Assembly (NCBI GenBank): GCA_965656935.1
Contig: CBFHMG010000003.1
Coordinates: 272,578-336,577 of the forward strand
Reading direction: 5' to 3'
DNA length: 64,000 nt
DNA from: M30B80 sp965656935
GTDB taxonomy: Bacteria; Pseudomonadota; Alphaproteobacteria; Rhodobacterales; Rhodobacteraceae
Shown here: positions 16,706-25,388 of the stretch, one piece after another
Layout: every line of letters starts with the position of its first letter
Position numbering within the stretch: position 1 is the stretch's first letter
Translations under genes and position numbers: made by a program
Notes under the pieces: model-generated
Told to the model about the DNA's origin: nothing
The model's database searches: none
Seen by the model: the letters and a program-made list of their open reading frames with translations, nothing else

Positions 16706-17748
16706 TCGCCGCGCCCCGTGCCAATGGCCTCGGCGACCGTGGCATGGCCATCGCGGGCCAGAAGCGCGTCGAGGTCTTGGGCGATGCGGCCACCCAAAGT
16801 GATGCCGCCATAGACGAGGCCCGTGTAGAGCTGCACTGCGCAAGCGCCTGCGCGAATTTTTGCATAGGCTTGCTCGGCATTTGCGACGCCGCCGACACCG
16901 ATGATCGGCAATTTGGCCTCGGTCATTTGCGACAGCTGCGCGAGGATGCGAGTGCTTTTCTCGAATAAAGGCTGGCCGGAGAGGCCACCGGCCTCAGATT
17001 TTTGTGCGCTTTGCAGCGCGTCACGCGACAAGGTCGTGTTGGTGGCAATCAACCCGTCAATGCGTGAGGAGATCGCAACCTCGGCCACATCTGCCAATTC
17101 ATCCCCTGACAGATCAGGTGCGATCTTGAGGAAGATCGGAATGCGGGTGGCGAGGTTGGAATTTGCTTCCATCACACCTGCAAGCAGGGCGGCGAGGGCT
17201 GCTTTGCCCTGAAGGTCGCGCAGCTTTTCGGTATTGGGGGAGGAGACATTGACGGTGGCGAAATCCACCACGCTGCCGCAGCGGCTGAGCACGCGGGCGA
17301 AATCGGCGGCGCGGTTGTCGCTGGTTTTATTTGCGCCGAGATTGAGGCCGACAGGGACCCTGCGCGGTGCGTCTTGTAGCCGTTTCGCGATGATCTCCAT
17401 GCCGTCATTATTGAAGCCGAAGCGATTGATCGCGGCTTTATCTTCGCTCAAGCGGAACAAGCGCGGCTTGGCATTTCCCGGTTGGGGCAGGGGGGTGGCG
17501 GCGCCGACCTCCAGAAAGCCGAAACCTGCATGTGACAGGGGCGTCACCGCTTCGGCGTTTTTGTCAAAACCCGCGGCAAGCCCGATGGGGTTTGGCATTT
17601 CCATCCCTGCAACCTGTGTTGCAAGACGCGGCGAAGTGACGGGGCCGCTTGCTGGCATAAGGCCTGTCTTGAGGGCAGCGATTGCCAGATGATGCGCGCG
17701 CTCGGGGTCAAGGCGGTGCATGATTGAGAGGCCGAAGCGTTCCCACAT
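16696..17748 (-). CDS. pyrD: Dihydroorotate dehydrogenase (quinone), class 2
   Basis: The 350-residue membrane-associated flavoenzyme oxidises dihydroorotate to orotate in pyrimidine synthesis, passing electrons to quinone. The class 2 N-terminal helix (MWERFGLSIMHRLDPERAHH) is present, with PIGLAAGFDKNAEAV, FGFNNDG and VNVSSPNT containing the catalytic serine. The C-terminal FMN phosphate loop IGVGGVANAEQA is also clear. Transcribed one base after the DUF952 gene and overlapping arsC, giving a three-gene reverse operon. Confidence 0.95.
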   Translation of the reverse strand: MWERFGLSIMHRLDPERAHHLAIAALKTGLMPASGPVTSPRLATQVAGMEMPNPIGLAAGFDKNAEAVTPLSHAGFGFLEVGAATPLPQPGNAKPRLFRLSEDKAAINRFGFNNDGMEIIAKRLQDAPRRVPVGLNLGANKTSDNRAADFARVLSRCGSVVDFATVNVSSPNTEKLRDLQGKAALAALLAGVMEANSNLATRIPIFLKIAPDLSGDELADVAEVAISSRIDGLIATNTTLSRDALQSAQKSEAGGLSGQPLFEKSTRILAQLSQMTEAKLPIIGVGGVANAEQAYAKIRAGACAVQLYTGLVYGGITLGGRIAQDLDALLARDGHATVAEAIGTGRGEWL

Positions 17749-17749
17749 G

Positions 17750-18088
17750 TCAGATCATCTCCTTCGGGAAGGCATGAAGGCCATCGACCAGAGGCAGGGG
17801 TTTATGCCAGATCACATCGCTTAGGCGCAGCGGCGCATAAAGATGCGGGAAAAGCGCATCGCCGCGCGAGACTTCCCATTTCAGGGCAGGGCCGAGGGCC
17901 TCGGCATCCATGGCGACAAGAACCAGACCTTCGGCCCCTGCGAAATGCTTGGCGGCTGTTTCACAGGCCTGTTCGGCGGTGGAGAAATGGACATAGCCAT
18001 CGGCCAGATCAATGGGCGCGCCCAAGGTCTCGCCCTTGGTTTGAAGCGCATCCCATTCGGCGCTGTGTAATATTTTGTATATCTGCAT
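17750..18088 (-). CDS. DUF952-family protein
   Basis: 112 residues matching the small DUF952 family (IYKILHSAEWDAL, DGYVHFSTAEQACETAAKHF, PHLYAPLRLSDV). Biochemistry is poorly known; the fold is related to ADP-ribosyl-transferase-like proteins, so a nucleotide-handling role has been considered. Start choice is uncertain: ATG 18088 is where family similarity begins, with ATG 18097 and TTG 18124 in frame upstream and no clear ribosome site for any. It is the first gene of the DUF952-pyrD-arsC unit. Confidence 0.8.
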   Translation of the reverse strand: MQIYKILHSAEWDALQTKGETLGAPIDLADGYVHFSTAEQACETAAKHFAGAEGLVLVAMDAEALGPALKWEVSRGDALFPHLYAPLRLSDVIWHKPLPLVDGLHAFPKEMI

Positions 18089-18211
18089 GGCATGTCGCAT
18101 GCGAAATAAGCGCTCCGAGGTCAAGTGTCGTGTTGTCGTTACGAAGCCTCTTTACTTGCGGTCGATGCGTGACCAAGCTGTTTTGGTAAACTTAAATATG
18201 GGAGATGAGAA

Positions 18212-19819
18212 ATGCTCGCACGTGTTTTAGGCTCGACCGCCATGGTTGCGGGTCTTGCCCTTGCTGCACCTGTTGCCGCCGAGACCACCCTGCACATCCT
18301 GCATATCAATGATTTGCATAGCCGGATTCAGCCGATTAACCGCTTTGATTCCACTTGTAACGCCGAAGATGACGCCGCGGGCGAATGCTTTGGCGGTGTG
18401 GCCCGTGTTGCAACGGCCATCAATCAGATGCGCGCCGAGCTTGAGGGCGAAAATGTCCTCGTTCTGGATGCGGGCGACCAATTCCAAGGCTCCCTGATGT
18501 ACACGACCTATAAGGGCGAGGTCGAGGCCGAGATGATGGAGGCCATCGGGTTTGATGCAATGGCCGTGGGCAATCATGAATTTGATGATGGCCCCGAAGG
18601 ATTGAGCGATTTCCTTGATCGGGTGAGCTTTCCTGTTGTCTCGGGCAATCTGGATCTGAGTGGCTCGAACCTGTTGAACGGGCGGGTAGCGGACACATTG
18701 GTTCTGGATGTGAACGGCGTTCAGGTCGGGATCGTCTCGGCGCTGGCAAGCGATACGGCTGAGACCTCCAGCCCCGGCCCGAATGTTGTGTTCGGGGACG
18801 AGATCGCTTCTCTTCAGGAAGATGTAGATGCCCTGACCGAGCAGGGCGTGAATATTATCATCGCGCTGACCCATGTTGGCCTGCCGCAGGATATGCGGAT
18901 CGCCGAGGCGGTGACGGGTCTTGATGTGATCGTCGGCGGCCATTCGCACACCTATCTGTCGTCCTCCGATGAAGATCGTGCGGGCCCTTACCCGACATGG
19001 ACCCAGAACCCCGAGGGCACGATGGTGCCAATCGTGCAGGCCTATGCCTATTCGAAATATCTGGGCCACCTGGAAGCCACATTCGATGATGATGGCAACC
19101 TGATCTATGCAGGTGGCGATACGATGGTGCTGGATGCCTCGGTCGAGCCTGACCCCGAGATTGCGGCGCGTGTGGCCGAGCTTGCAGGCCCGATTGAAGA
19201 AGCCATGGCCGAGGTGATCGGTGGCACCTCCGAGTTCATCGAAGGTTCGCGCGAGGTTTGCCGTGCCATGGAATGCCCGATGGGCAATCTGGTCGCCGAT
19301 GCCATGCTTGATCGCACCAGCGATCAGGGTGTGCAATTGGTCATCCAGAATGGCGGTGGTCTGCGTGCTTCCATCGATGAGGGCGAAATCACAATGGGCG
19401 AAATCCTGACGGTTCTGCCGTTCCAGAACACGCTTGCCACCTTCCAGTTGACAGGTGCGGGCGTCATCGCGGCGCTTGAAAATGGTGTAAGCCAAGTCGC
19501 CGATGGCGCAGGTCGTTTCCCGCAGGTTGCAGGTATGCGCTACACTTGGAGTGCAAGTGCCGAGCCTGGAAGCCGCATCGTGTCGGTTGAGGTTGAAATG
19601 CCCGATGGCTCCTTCGCGCCGATCAGCGCAGATGCCACCTATATTCTGGCCACCAATAACTACATGCGTGGTGGTGGTGACGGGTATCGCGTGTTCTCCA
19701 GCGATGGCATGAACGCCTATGATTTCGGGCCAGGCCTTGAGCAGGTGGTTGCCGATTATGTCGCGGCCAATTCGCCTTATACGCCTTATGTGGATGGTCG
19801 TATCACCAGCGTCGACTAA
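18212..19819 (+). CDS. Periplasmic 5'-nucleotidase / UDP-sugar hydrolase family
   Basis: 535 residues with an N-terminal signal peptide (about 1-23, cleaved after AAPVAAE). The metallophosphoesterase domain shows the dinuclear metal ligands HINDLHSR, DAGDQFQGS, GNHEFDDG, ALTHVG and GGHSHT. The C-terminal substrate domain has NLVADAMLD, QNGGGLRASI and NNYMRGGGDGY. It would hydrolyse extracellular nucleotides to nucleosides and phosphate. It is monocistronic, with a GGGAGATGAGAA site and a hairpin terminator. A 534-codon antisense frame inside it is a codon-bias shadow. Confidence 0.92.
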   Translation: MLARVLGSTAMVAGLALAAPVAAETTLHILHINDLHSRIQPINRFDSTCNAEDDAAGECFGGVARVATAINQMRAELEGENVLVLDAGDQFQGSLMYTTYKGEVEAEMMEAIGFDAMAVGNHEFDDGPEGLSDFLDRVSFPVVSGNLDLSGSNLLNGRVADTLVLDVNGVQVGIVSALASDTAETSSPGPNVVFGDEIASLQEDVDALTEQGVNIIIALTHVGLPQDMRIAEAVTGLDVIVGGHSHTYLSSSDEDRAGPYPTWTQNPEGTMVPIVQAYAYSKYLGHLEATFDDDGNLIYAGGDTMVLDASVEPDPEIAARVAELAGPIEEAMAEVIGGTSEFIEGSREVCRAMECPMGNLVADAMLDRTSDQGVQLVIQNGGGLRASIDEGEITMGEILTVLPFQNTLATFQLTGAGVIAALENGVSQVADGAGRFPQVAGMRYTWSASAEPGSRIVSVEVEMPDGSFAPISADATYILATNNYMRGGGDGYRVFSSDGMNAYDFGPGLEQVVADYVAANSPYTPYVDGRITSVD

Positions 19820-19839
19820 TCCCCATTCCATTTAGCGGA

Positions 19840-19872
19840 AGGGCCGGTGCATTCCCATGCATCGGCCCTTTT
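19840..19872 (+). terminator. Terminator after 5'-nucleotidase gene
   Basis: AGGGCCGGTGCAT and ATGCATCGGCCCT pair (one mismatch) around a TCCC loop, then TTTTT, 20 bases after the stop codon. Confidence 0.9.
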
Positions 19873-19999
19873 TGCTGCTATGCAGCATTTACAGAGCAGC
19901 TTGACCCTATCGGCATTTGTGCAAAGGGCCTCGCCTCCCTTATTTTATGGTCATGAACCCGACGGATTTCCCGCCGTGGCCCAAATAAGGACCTGAAAT

Positions 20000-20167
20000 A
20001 TGATCGATGTCATTGCTCGACTCCGCAGCGCGGCCCAAAAACGTGCGGCCTATAACCAGACCATCGCCGAGCTTTCGCGCTTGCCACGTGATCTGGCCAT
20101 TGAAGACCTGAATATCTGCAAGGATGACGCGGCGCTGATCGCGCGGCATGCGGTTTACGGATACTGA
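20000..20167 (+). CDS. DUF1127 (YjiS-like) small protein
   Basis: A 55-residue protein reading MIDVIARLRSAAQKRAAYNQ then IAELSRLPRDLAIEDLNI and ending ARHAVYGY. This matches the arginine-rich DUF1127 family, whose members end in LGI- or VYG-like motifs. Some alphaproteobacterial members affect RNA turnover and nutrient adaptation. An AAGGA site precedes the ATG. The 5' region 19875-19999 holds only its probable promoter. It lies 40 bases upstream of the YedK gene, and linkage is unclear. Confidence 0.8.
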   Translation: MIDVIARLRSAAQKRAAYNQTIAELSRLPRDLAIEDLNICKDDAALIARHAVYGY

Positions 20168-20207
20168 TCTTCATTGCGTCTGCGAGGGGCTGGGTTAGTC
20201 TTGCCCC

Positions 20208-20873
20208 ATGTGCGGACGCATGACGATGACCCATCCCAATGACGCGATGGCGCGGCTGTTTGAGGCGGCGCCCTCCAATGATCTGCCGGCCGTGCCGCGC
20301 TATAATATCTGCCCGACCCAAGATGTGGCGGTTGTCACCTCCGAGCAGGGGCAACGCCGCCTCAGGCCAATGCGTTGGGGCTTTCTTCCGCATTGGTACA
20401 AAACGCCCACGGGCGGCCCTTTGCTAATCAATGCCCGCGCCGAGACGATTGCCCAAAAGCCCGCCTTTGCGGCTGCCTGCCGAAGCCAGCGCTGCCTGAT
20501 CCCCGCCTCGGGGTTTTATGAATGGACAAAAGACGAGGCAGGCAATCGCCTGCCTTGGTATTTCGAACCTGCAGATAAATCGCCCGCTGTCTTTGCAGGC
20601 ATCTGGCAGGATTGGCAGTCAGACGAGCAGAGCTATACCACCTGCGCGATTGTGACCTGCGCGGCTGGCCCCAAGATGGCGCAAATCCATCACCGTGAAC
20701 CTGTCACGCTTGCGCCTAGTGATTGGGCCAAATGGTTGGGGGAAGAAGGGAAAGGCGCTGCGTTATTGATGAAACCCGCCCCTGATGGCAGCTTTGCCCG
20801 TCATCGCGTCAGCTCCAATGTCAATTCGAACCGCGCCAGCGGGCCTGACTTGATCGAAGAGATTGATCCTTGA
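20208..20873 (+). CDS. yedK: SOS-response-associated peptidase, YedK/HMCES family
   Basis: 221 residues. The self-processing N-terminus MCGR exposes Cys2, which forms a covalent DNA-protein crosslink with abasic sites in single-stranded DNA. Other expected residues are visible: Asn75 (LINARAET), Glu105 (SGFYEW) and His161. The usual H-x-R-M-P motif is H-H-R-E-P here, a Met-to-Glu change next to the catalytic histidine. Function is protection of abasic sites at replication forks. Confidence 0.92.
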   Translation: MCGRMTMTHPNDAMARLFEAAPSNDLPAVPRYNICPTQDVAVVTSEQGQRRLRPMRWGFLPHWYKTPTGGPLLINARAETIAQKPAFAAACRSQRCLIPASGFYEWTKDEAGNRLPWYFEPADKSPAVFAGIWQDWQSDEQSYTTCAIVTCAAGPKMAQIHHREPVTLAPSDWAKWLGEEGKGAALLMKPAPDGSFARHRVSSNVNSNRASGPDLIEEIDP

Positions 20874-20895
20874 TCGGGTGAAATCTGCCCTGCCC

Positions 20896-20937
20896 AAAAA
20901 AATATCCGAGGCGCGTGATTGGGACGCGCCCCGGATA
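20896..20937 (-). terminator. Terminator for the tctE-side operon
   Basis: On the reverse strand TATCCGGGGCGCGT pairs with ACGCGCCTCGGATA (one mismatch) and is followed by TTTTTTT. It lies 150 bases past the solute-binding protein stop. The rest of 20874-21088 shows no gene. Confidence 0.8.
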
Positions 20938-21088
20938 GTACGAGGGAGGAATGAAACGGAAAAGGTTGGGGGCTCCGTTTCTGGGGAAACGCGTATCTTG
21001 GGGGCTGCGTTTCCTTAACAACGACAATCACCTTTAAACGGGGCACAATTGGGGCGGGTTTGAAACGATTATGGGGTAATATGCAGGC

Positions 21089-22129
21089 TTAAGGTTGTTC
21101 CATGGCGCTTTCCCAAGCGTCCAGAAAGGTGCGGCGGTTCAGTTGATCAAGATTGACCATCAGGCCCGGACCCAAGCGGATCGGTCCGAAGGCTGCGGGT
21201 TCGGGATCGCGGGTATCGCTTAGGGGGGGCAACACCCAAGCATCCGCGTCTTCACGCATCCCCTCGCGGAGCAGGGCGTCCAACAGCGCGCCTGCATCTT
21301 GGGTGTTTTGGGCGGCGGCTGGGATCAGGGCGGTGCGCAGCATCACATTGGCGAAATCTTCCAACTCCAAAATCGCAAGCCGGTCATCTTCCTCGATCCG
21401 CTGTGCTGCATAGCTGCCCAAGACGTTATAGGCCATTGCCAGCCGGCCTGACGCGACATCGTCAATCATTTGCGCAGAGCAGCAATAAAGCTGCGGATCG
21501 AGCCGCCCCATCACCTCGGTCATACGCCAATAGGCATCTGTCGAGCGCGCCTCTTGAGTGGCAAAGAGATAGCCAAGCCCGCTGTCGCGGACGTCATAGG
21601 TTCCTACGCGCCCCTGAAATTGATCCGTATTCTCACGCAACAGTGCGATCAAATCCTGACGCGTGGCAGGCGGTGGACCGCCTTCAAAATCGGCGCGATA
21701 GATCACGACGACGGCGGGCTCGGAGGTGAAGGCGAAAATAAGATCACGCCAGCTTGCCCAAACGGGAAGCTCTTCAGTCACCGAGGACTGATAGCTTTGC
21801 GCCAATCCGTCATTGGCCAGTTTGAATTGCAAATCCATGGCCGAGGAAATTGCTAGATCGAAGGCGAGGTTCTGGGTAATGGCGCGGTGTAATTCGGTGC
21901 TGGAGGTCACGATGTAATCGATCCCGATATCGGGACGTGTGGTTTGGAACCTCAGCAGGAAGGGTTCAAACACCTCCAAATCAGCTGTTGAGATGACGCG
22001 GACGACCCGATCAGTACTGCCCGGATAGCTGCGTTGCGCTTCGATCTCTATGTCTTGGGCCAAGCTGATCTGGGCCAAGCCGAACTGGGCCAGAAGACTC
22101 AAGCCAAGGGCAATACAAGTAAGACGCAT
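21089..22129 (-). CDS. Periplasmic ABC-type solute-binding protein linked to a TctDE-like system
   Basis: 346 residues with a signal peptide (about 1-24, cleaved at SLAQ/D). The mature part is a Fe3+-type periplasmic binding protein fold (VVRVISTADLEVFEPFLLRFQ, SSAMDLQFKLANDG, MAYNVLGSYAA). No ABC permease or ATPase is nearby. Its start overlaps the histidine kinase gene by 31 bases, so it is probably a sensory accessory that delivers ligand to that kinase, as found in other tct regulatory loci. This role is inferred from context. Confidence 0.8.
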   Translation of the reverse strand: MRLTCIALGLSLLAQFGLAQISLAQDIEIEAQRSYPGSTDRVVRVISTADLEVFEPFLLRFQTTRPDIGIDYIVTSSTELHRAITQNLAFDLAISSAMDLQFKLANDGLAQSYQSSVTEELPVWASWRDLIFAFTSEPAVVVIYRADFEGGPPPATRQDLIALLRENTDQFQGRVGTYDVRDSGLGYLFATQEARSTDAYWRMTEVMGRLDPQLYCCSAQMIDDVASGRLAMAYNVLGSYAAQRIEEDDRLAILELEDFANVMLRTALIPAAAQNTQDAGALLDALLREGMREDADAWVLPPLSDTRDPEPAAFGPIRLGPGLMVNLDQLNRRTFLDAWESAMEQP

Positions 22130-23481
22130 GTCCCTGTTCCTTCCTCGTCAAGGTTGCGCAATCTCAGCGATCCACCATGGGCGCGCATAACCTCATCGGC
22201 AATAGTCAGGCCAAGGCCCGAGCCGACAACGCCTGCAACATTGTCGCCGCGCCGAAAGCGCTCGGTCAGGTGCTCGACCGGCCCTGCGCCAAGCCCCGTT
22301 CCCTGATCGCATATCTCCACCTCAGCCAGTTTGCCTTCGCAGCGCACATCAATGCGGACGCTGGTTTCAGGTGGTGAATATTTAACGGCGTTATCAAGCA
22401 CATTGCGCAATGCGGTCTGAAGCAAGATCGCATCCCCCCGCACAGGGCTTGGCTTACTGCTTAAGTCAAAGGTGATATCCTTCATTTCAGCTGTTGGGCT
22501 AAGGCTTTCAACGACCGATCGCGTAATCTCGGACAGATCGACCTTGCGACGGTCCAGATCTTCGGCGCGGAAGGCAACGGTGGCGTGGTCCAGTAATTGC
22601 CCTGTTGAACGTGAGCTTTCATCAACGGCGCGGATCACGCGGCGCAGGGATTTCTTTTCTTCTTCGCCTGTCACGGTGTGTAGCGCAATCTCTGCTTGTG
22701 CCCGCACCGTTGCCAAAGGCGTGCGTACGCGGTGCGCGGCCTCGGTGATGAAGTCCTCAGAGCGACGAATGGATTGTCCCAAACGTTCCATCAAACGATT
22801 TAACGCGCTCATCAAAGGGGCCAATTCGCGCGGAGCGGTCCGGCGGATCGGGCGCAGATCGGACGGCCCGCGCCGCGAAACGGCCTGTGCGATTTCATTC
22901 AAAGGCCGAAGCGAAGCGCGGGCCGCAATGGCAGAGAGCGCGACGGCCAAGATGAAAAAAGCGACAGAAAGCATGGCTGCCGTGCGCGACAACCCTGAGG
23001 TGACTTGCGCAATACCATTTCCGGTTTGTGCCACCGAGACAGTGACGGGCACGGCCTCGCGGCCTGCCGAAACTGCGCGCGAGATGCTCGCCATACGCAC
23101 CGTTTCGCCTCGATAGGCCAGCGTGTCGAACAGAACCTCGCCCGGAACCTCGGGGATGCGTCCACCTCTCAGATCATCATATCCGGTGAGTGTCTCGCCA
23201 TTCACAGACACGCGGTAGAAGACCCGATCCTGACTGATCGCCCCCAACATGGCAAAGGCGGAATAGGGCAATTCCAGCCGAACCGTTCCTTGTTCGCTGC
23301 GCAGCGTCTCTGCGATGGTCGCAACAGAGGCTGCCAAGACATTGTCTTGGGTACGCGCGGCTGCTTGGCCCGAAAAGCTTGAGACCATCCCCCATGACAA
23401 AAGTGACAAAAGCGCCGCAATGGCCGCCAAGAGCAGCGTCAGCCGTCGCCCGATCGAGGCTGCGGGACGGATCATATGCAT
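22099..23481 (-). CDS. tctE: Sensor histidine kinase, TctE-like
   Basis: 460 residues: TM1 (about 12-34), periplasmic sensor (about 35-165), TM2 (about 168-188), HAMP, DHp with phospho-acceptor His250 (ITEAAHRVRTPLATVR), and HATPase with N-box LRNVLDNAVKYS and G-box GSGLGLTIA. The E-A-A-H-x-L/V-R-T-P form is typical of TctE-type kinases. It overlaps the response regulator upstream and the binding protein downstream, giving a tctD-tctE-SBP operon divergent from tctCBA. The likely signal is an extracellular tricarboxylate. Confidence 0.88.
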   Translation of the reverse strand: MHMIRPAASIGRRLTLLLAAIAALLSLLSWGMVSSFSGQAAARTQDNVLAASVATIAETLRSEQGTVRLELPYSAFAMLGAISQDRVFYRVSVNGETLTGYDDLRGGRIPEVPGEVLFDTLAYRGETVRMASISRAVSAGREAVPVTVSVAQTGNGIAQVTSGLSRTAAMLSVAFFILAVALSAIAARASLRPLNEIAQAVSRRGPSDLRPIRRTAPRELAPLMSALNRLMERLGQSIRRSEDFITEAAHRVRTPLATVRAQAEIALHTVTGEEEKKSLRRVIRAVDESSRSTGQLLDHATVAFRAEDLDRRKVDLSEITRSVVESLSPTAEMKDITFDLSSKPSPVRGDAILLQTALRNVLDNAVKYSPPETSVRIDVRCEGKLAEVEICDQGTGLGAGPVEHLTERFRRGDNVAGVVGSGLGLTIADEVMRAHGGSLRLRNLDEEGTGTCVLLVLPLA

Positions 23482-24131
23482 AGCCGGTAACCCAAACCGC
23501 GCACGGTTTCGATTCTGACGCCAACGCTGTCGAGTTTTTTGCGCAAGCGGCCGACATAGACCTCGATGGCATTCTCGGTCACCTCGGCATCATATGAAAA
23601 CAGGCGGTCCAGCAATTGGCTTTTGGACAAAATTTGTCCGGGATTGCGAACAAAGACTTCCAAAAGACGAATCTCGCGATTGCGCAGGTCGATGCTCTCG
23701 TTGGCATGCTGGATGGTGCCCGAATTAGGGTCAAAGACAGCCTCGCCCAATTTGAACTCATTGCGCGCCGATCCGTTGCGACGGCGCAGGACGGCACGGC
23801 ATCGCGCCTCAAGCTCGGTGAAATCGAAGGGCTTGGTGATGTAGTCATCCGCGCCTTGATCGAGCGCGCCGACTCGGTCGGAAATCTGGCTGCGCGCGGT
23901 CAGGACAATTACGGGTGTCTCGAGATCGGCCCGTTTGCTGGCCAGAAATGCGCGTCCATCGCCATCGGGCAGCATCACATCCAGCAAGATCAGGTCATAT
24001 TCAGCCGTTGCTAGACAATCCTCGGCCATGGCCAGATTTCCTGCATGATCAACGGCATGACCATCCAGTCCGAGGCGTTTGACCACGGCTTCTGCGAGTT
24101 CGAGATTATCCTCCACCAGAAGGAAGCGCAT
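23472..24131 (-). CDS. tctD: OmpR-family response regulator, TctD-like
   Basis: A 219-residue regulator: receiver domain with phosphorylation site Asp51 (LILLDVMLPDGDG), Thr78 and Lys100, and a C-terminal winged helix (NEFKLGEAVFDPNSG, NAIEVYVGRLRKKLDSVG). It should activate the divergent tctCBA genes in response to TctE. Its 3' end overlaps the kinase start by 10 bases. A direct repeat of TGTCAG at 11-bp spacing in the divergent promoter is a candidate binding site. Confidence 0.9.
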   Translation of the reverse strand: MRFLLVEDNLELAEAVVKRLGLDGHAVDHAGNLAMAEDCLATAEYDLILLDVMLPDGDGRAFLASKRADLETPVIVLTARSQISDRVGALDQGADDYITKPFDFTELEARCRAVLRRRNGSARNEFKLGEAVFDPNSGTIQHANESIDLRNREIRLLEVFVRNPGQILSKSQLLDRLFSYDAEVTENAIEVYVGRLRKKLDSVGVRIETVRGLGYRLCI

Positions 24132-24157
24132 TTCTTTTTCCGCTCTTTTTTTGTGCG

Positions 24158-24174
24158 TGTCAGGTCGATGTCAG
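24158..24174. promoter_or_regulatory. Tandem TGTCAG half-sites, candidate TctD operator
   Basis: TGTCAG occurs at 24158-24163 and 24169-24174, 11 bp start to start, in the 106-bp gap between divergent tctD and tctC. Direct repeats at one helical turn are the usual architecture for OmpR-family dimers. Confidence 0.5.
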
Positions 24175-24237
24175 CTTTTTATGCTCAGTTGCTGACCATG
24201 GGCGGGCTTCGTTCGCCTGTCAAATGGGAGGATACCA

Positions 24238-25224
24238 ATGACGACTTTTAACTTGACCCGTCGGGTCATGGTGGCTGCTGCTGCGGCTTCGTTTGCTTTT
24301 GCTGGCGCGGTGCATGCCGATGGTCACCAAATGCTTGATGACATCCACTTTCTTATCCCCGGCGGTGCTGGTGGCGGTTGGGATGGAACCGCACGCGGCA
24401 CAGGCGAGGCGCTTGTAAATTCGGGCCTGATTGGCGGCGCGACTTTCGAGAATATGTCCGGAGGCGGCGGTGGTGTCGCAATCGGTCATCTGATCGAAAA
24501 TGCACAGAGCAATGAGGGCACGTTGATGGTCAATTCGACCCCCATCGTGATCCGCGCTTTGACGGGTGAAATTTCGCAAAGCTTCCGTGATCTGACCCTC
24601 GTTTCGGGCACAATCGGTGACTATGCAGCGCTGGTTGTTTCTTCGGATAGCCCACTGGCTTCGATGGACGATTTGCTTGCGGCCTATCGTGAAGCGCCAG
24701 CCGATTTTGCGATCGGTGGTGGTTCTGTTCCAGGCGGCATGGATCACTTGGTTGCGGCCATGGTGATGCAAGGTGCAGGCGAAGACCCCACAGCTTTCAA
24801 CTATATCGGCTATGACGCTGGTGGTGAAGCGATGGCAGGCCTTCTGTCAGGTGAGATCGCGGCTCTGTCCACTGGTTTCTCTGAGGCGGTTGCCTTGGCC
24901 AGCCAAGGCGAAGTGCGCATTCTGGGTGTGACATCGGACGCGCGTGTTGACGCCTTCGCCGATGCTCCGACCTTTGTTGAGCAAGGCATCGACACCAATT
25001 TCGTAAACTGGCGCGGCTTCTTCGCGGCACCTGGTTTGGATGCCGACAAGCTTGCCGCTTATCAGGCAACAATCGCTGCTATGTATGACACGCCCGAATG
25101 GGAAGAAGTACGTGCGCGCAATGGTTGGGTGAACATTCACATGCCTGGTGCCGAGTTCGAGACGTTCCTGACAAACCAAGAGCAGCAGATCGGTGATCTG
25201 ATGCGTGAGTTGGGCTTCCTCTAA
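24238..25224 (+). CDS. tctC: Tripartite tricarboxylate transporter binding protein (Bug family)
   Basis: 328 residues with a signal peptide (about 1-27, AGAVHADG) and the Bug fold: FLIPGGAGGGWDGTARG at the carboxylate-binding loop, LTLVSGTIGDYAALVVSSDS and a GGGSVPGGMDH loop. It captures a polycarboxylate in the periplasm and hands it to TctAB. The start has a GGGAGG site. A strong hairpin between tctC and tctB could lower expression of the membrane subunits relative to the binding protein. Confidence 0.92.
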   Translation: MTTFNLTRRVMVAAAAASFAFAGAVHADGHQMLDDIHFLIPGGAGGGWDGTARGTGEALVNSGLIGGATFENMSGGGGGVAIGHLIENAQSNEGTLMVNSTPIVIRALTGEISQSFRDLTLVSGTIGDYAALVVSSDSPLASMDDLLAAYREAPADFAIGGGSVPGGMDHLVAAMVMQGAGEDPTAFNYIGYDAGGEAMAGLLSGEIAALSTGFSEAVALASQGEVRILGVTSDARVDAFADAPTFVEQGIDTNFVNWRGFFAAPGLDADKLAAYQATIAAMYDTPEWEEVRARNGWVNIHMPGAEFETFLTNQEQQIGDLMRELGFL

Positions 25225-25245
25225 GCGGGCATTGCCTCAAGCTAT

Positions 25246-25280
25246 TTTGGGCGGCGGCCAGTTATGGCCCGCCGCCCAAA
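25246..25280 (+). terminator. Strong intra-operon hairpin between tctC and tctB
   Basis: TTTGGGCGGCGG pairs with CCGCCGCCCAAA (12 bp), with a further CCA/TGG inside. There is no long T-run, so it is better read as an attenuator or an mRNA 3'-end stabiliser for the binding-protein transcript. Confidence 0.7.
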
Positions 25281-25388
25281 TCAGACCTTGAAAGACACGG
25301 CCTATAAAACGCCGACCCCATAGGCCTGCTCAGACGCTCAGCTGTGGATATGGGGTGCGAAAGAATTCTGGAATAGAAGGGATAGATC

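Noticed and set aside
18227..19831. A 534-codon open frame antisense to the 5'-nucleotidase gene
   Set aside because: The sense frame has all family motifs. The antisense frame is a product of codon bias and has no recognisable protein features.
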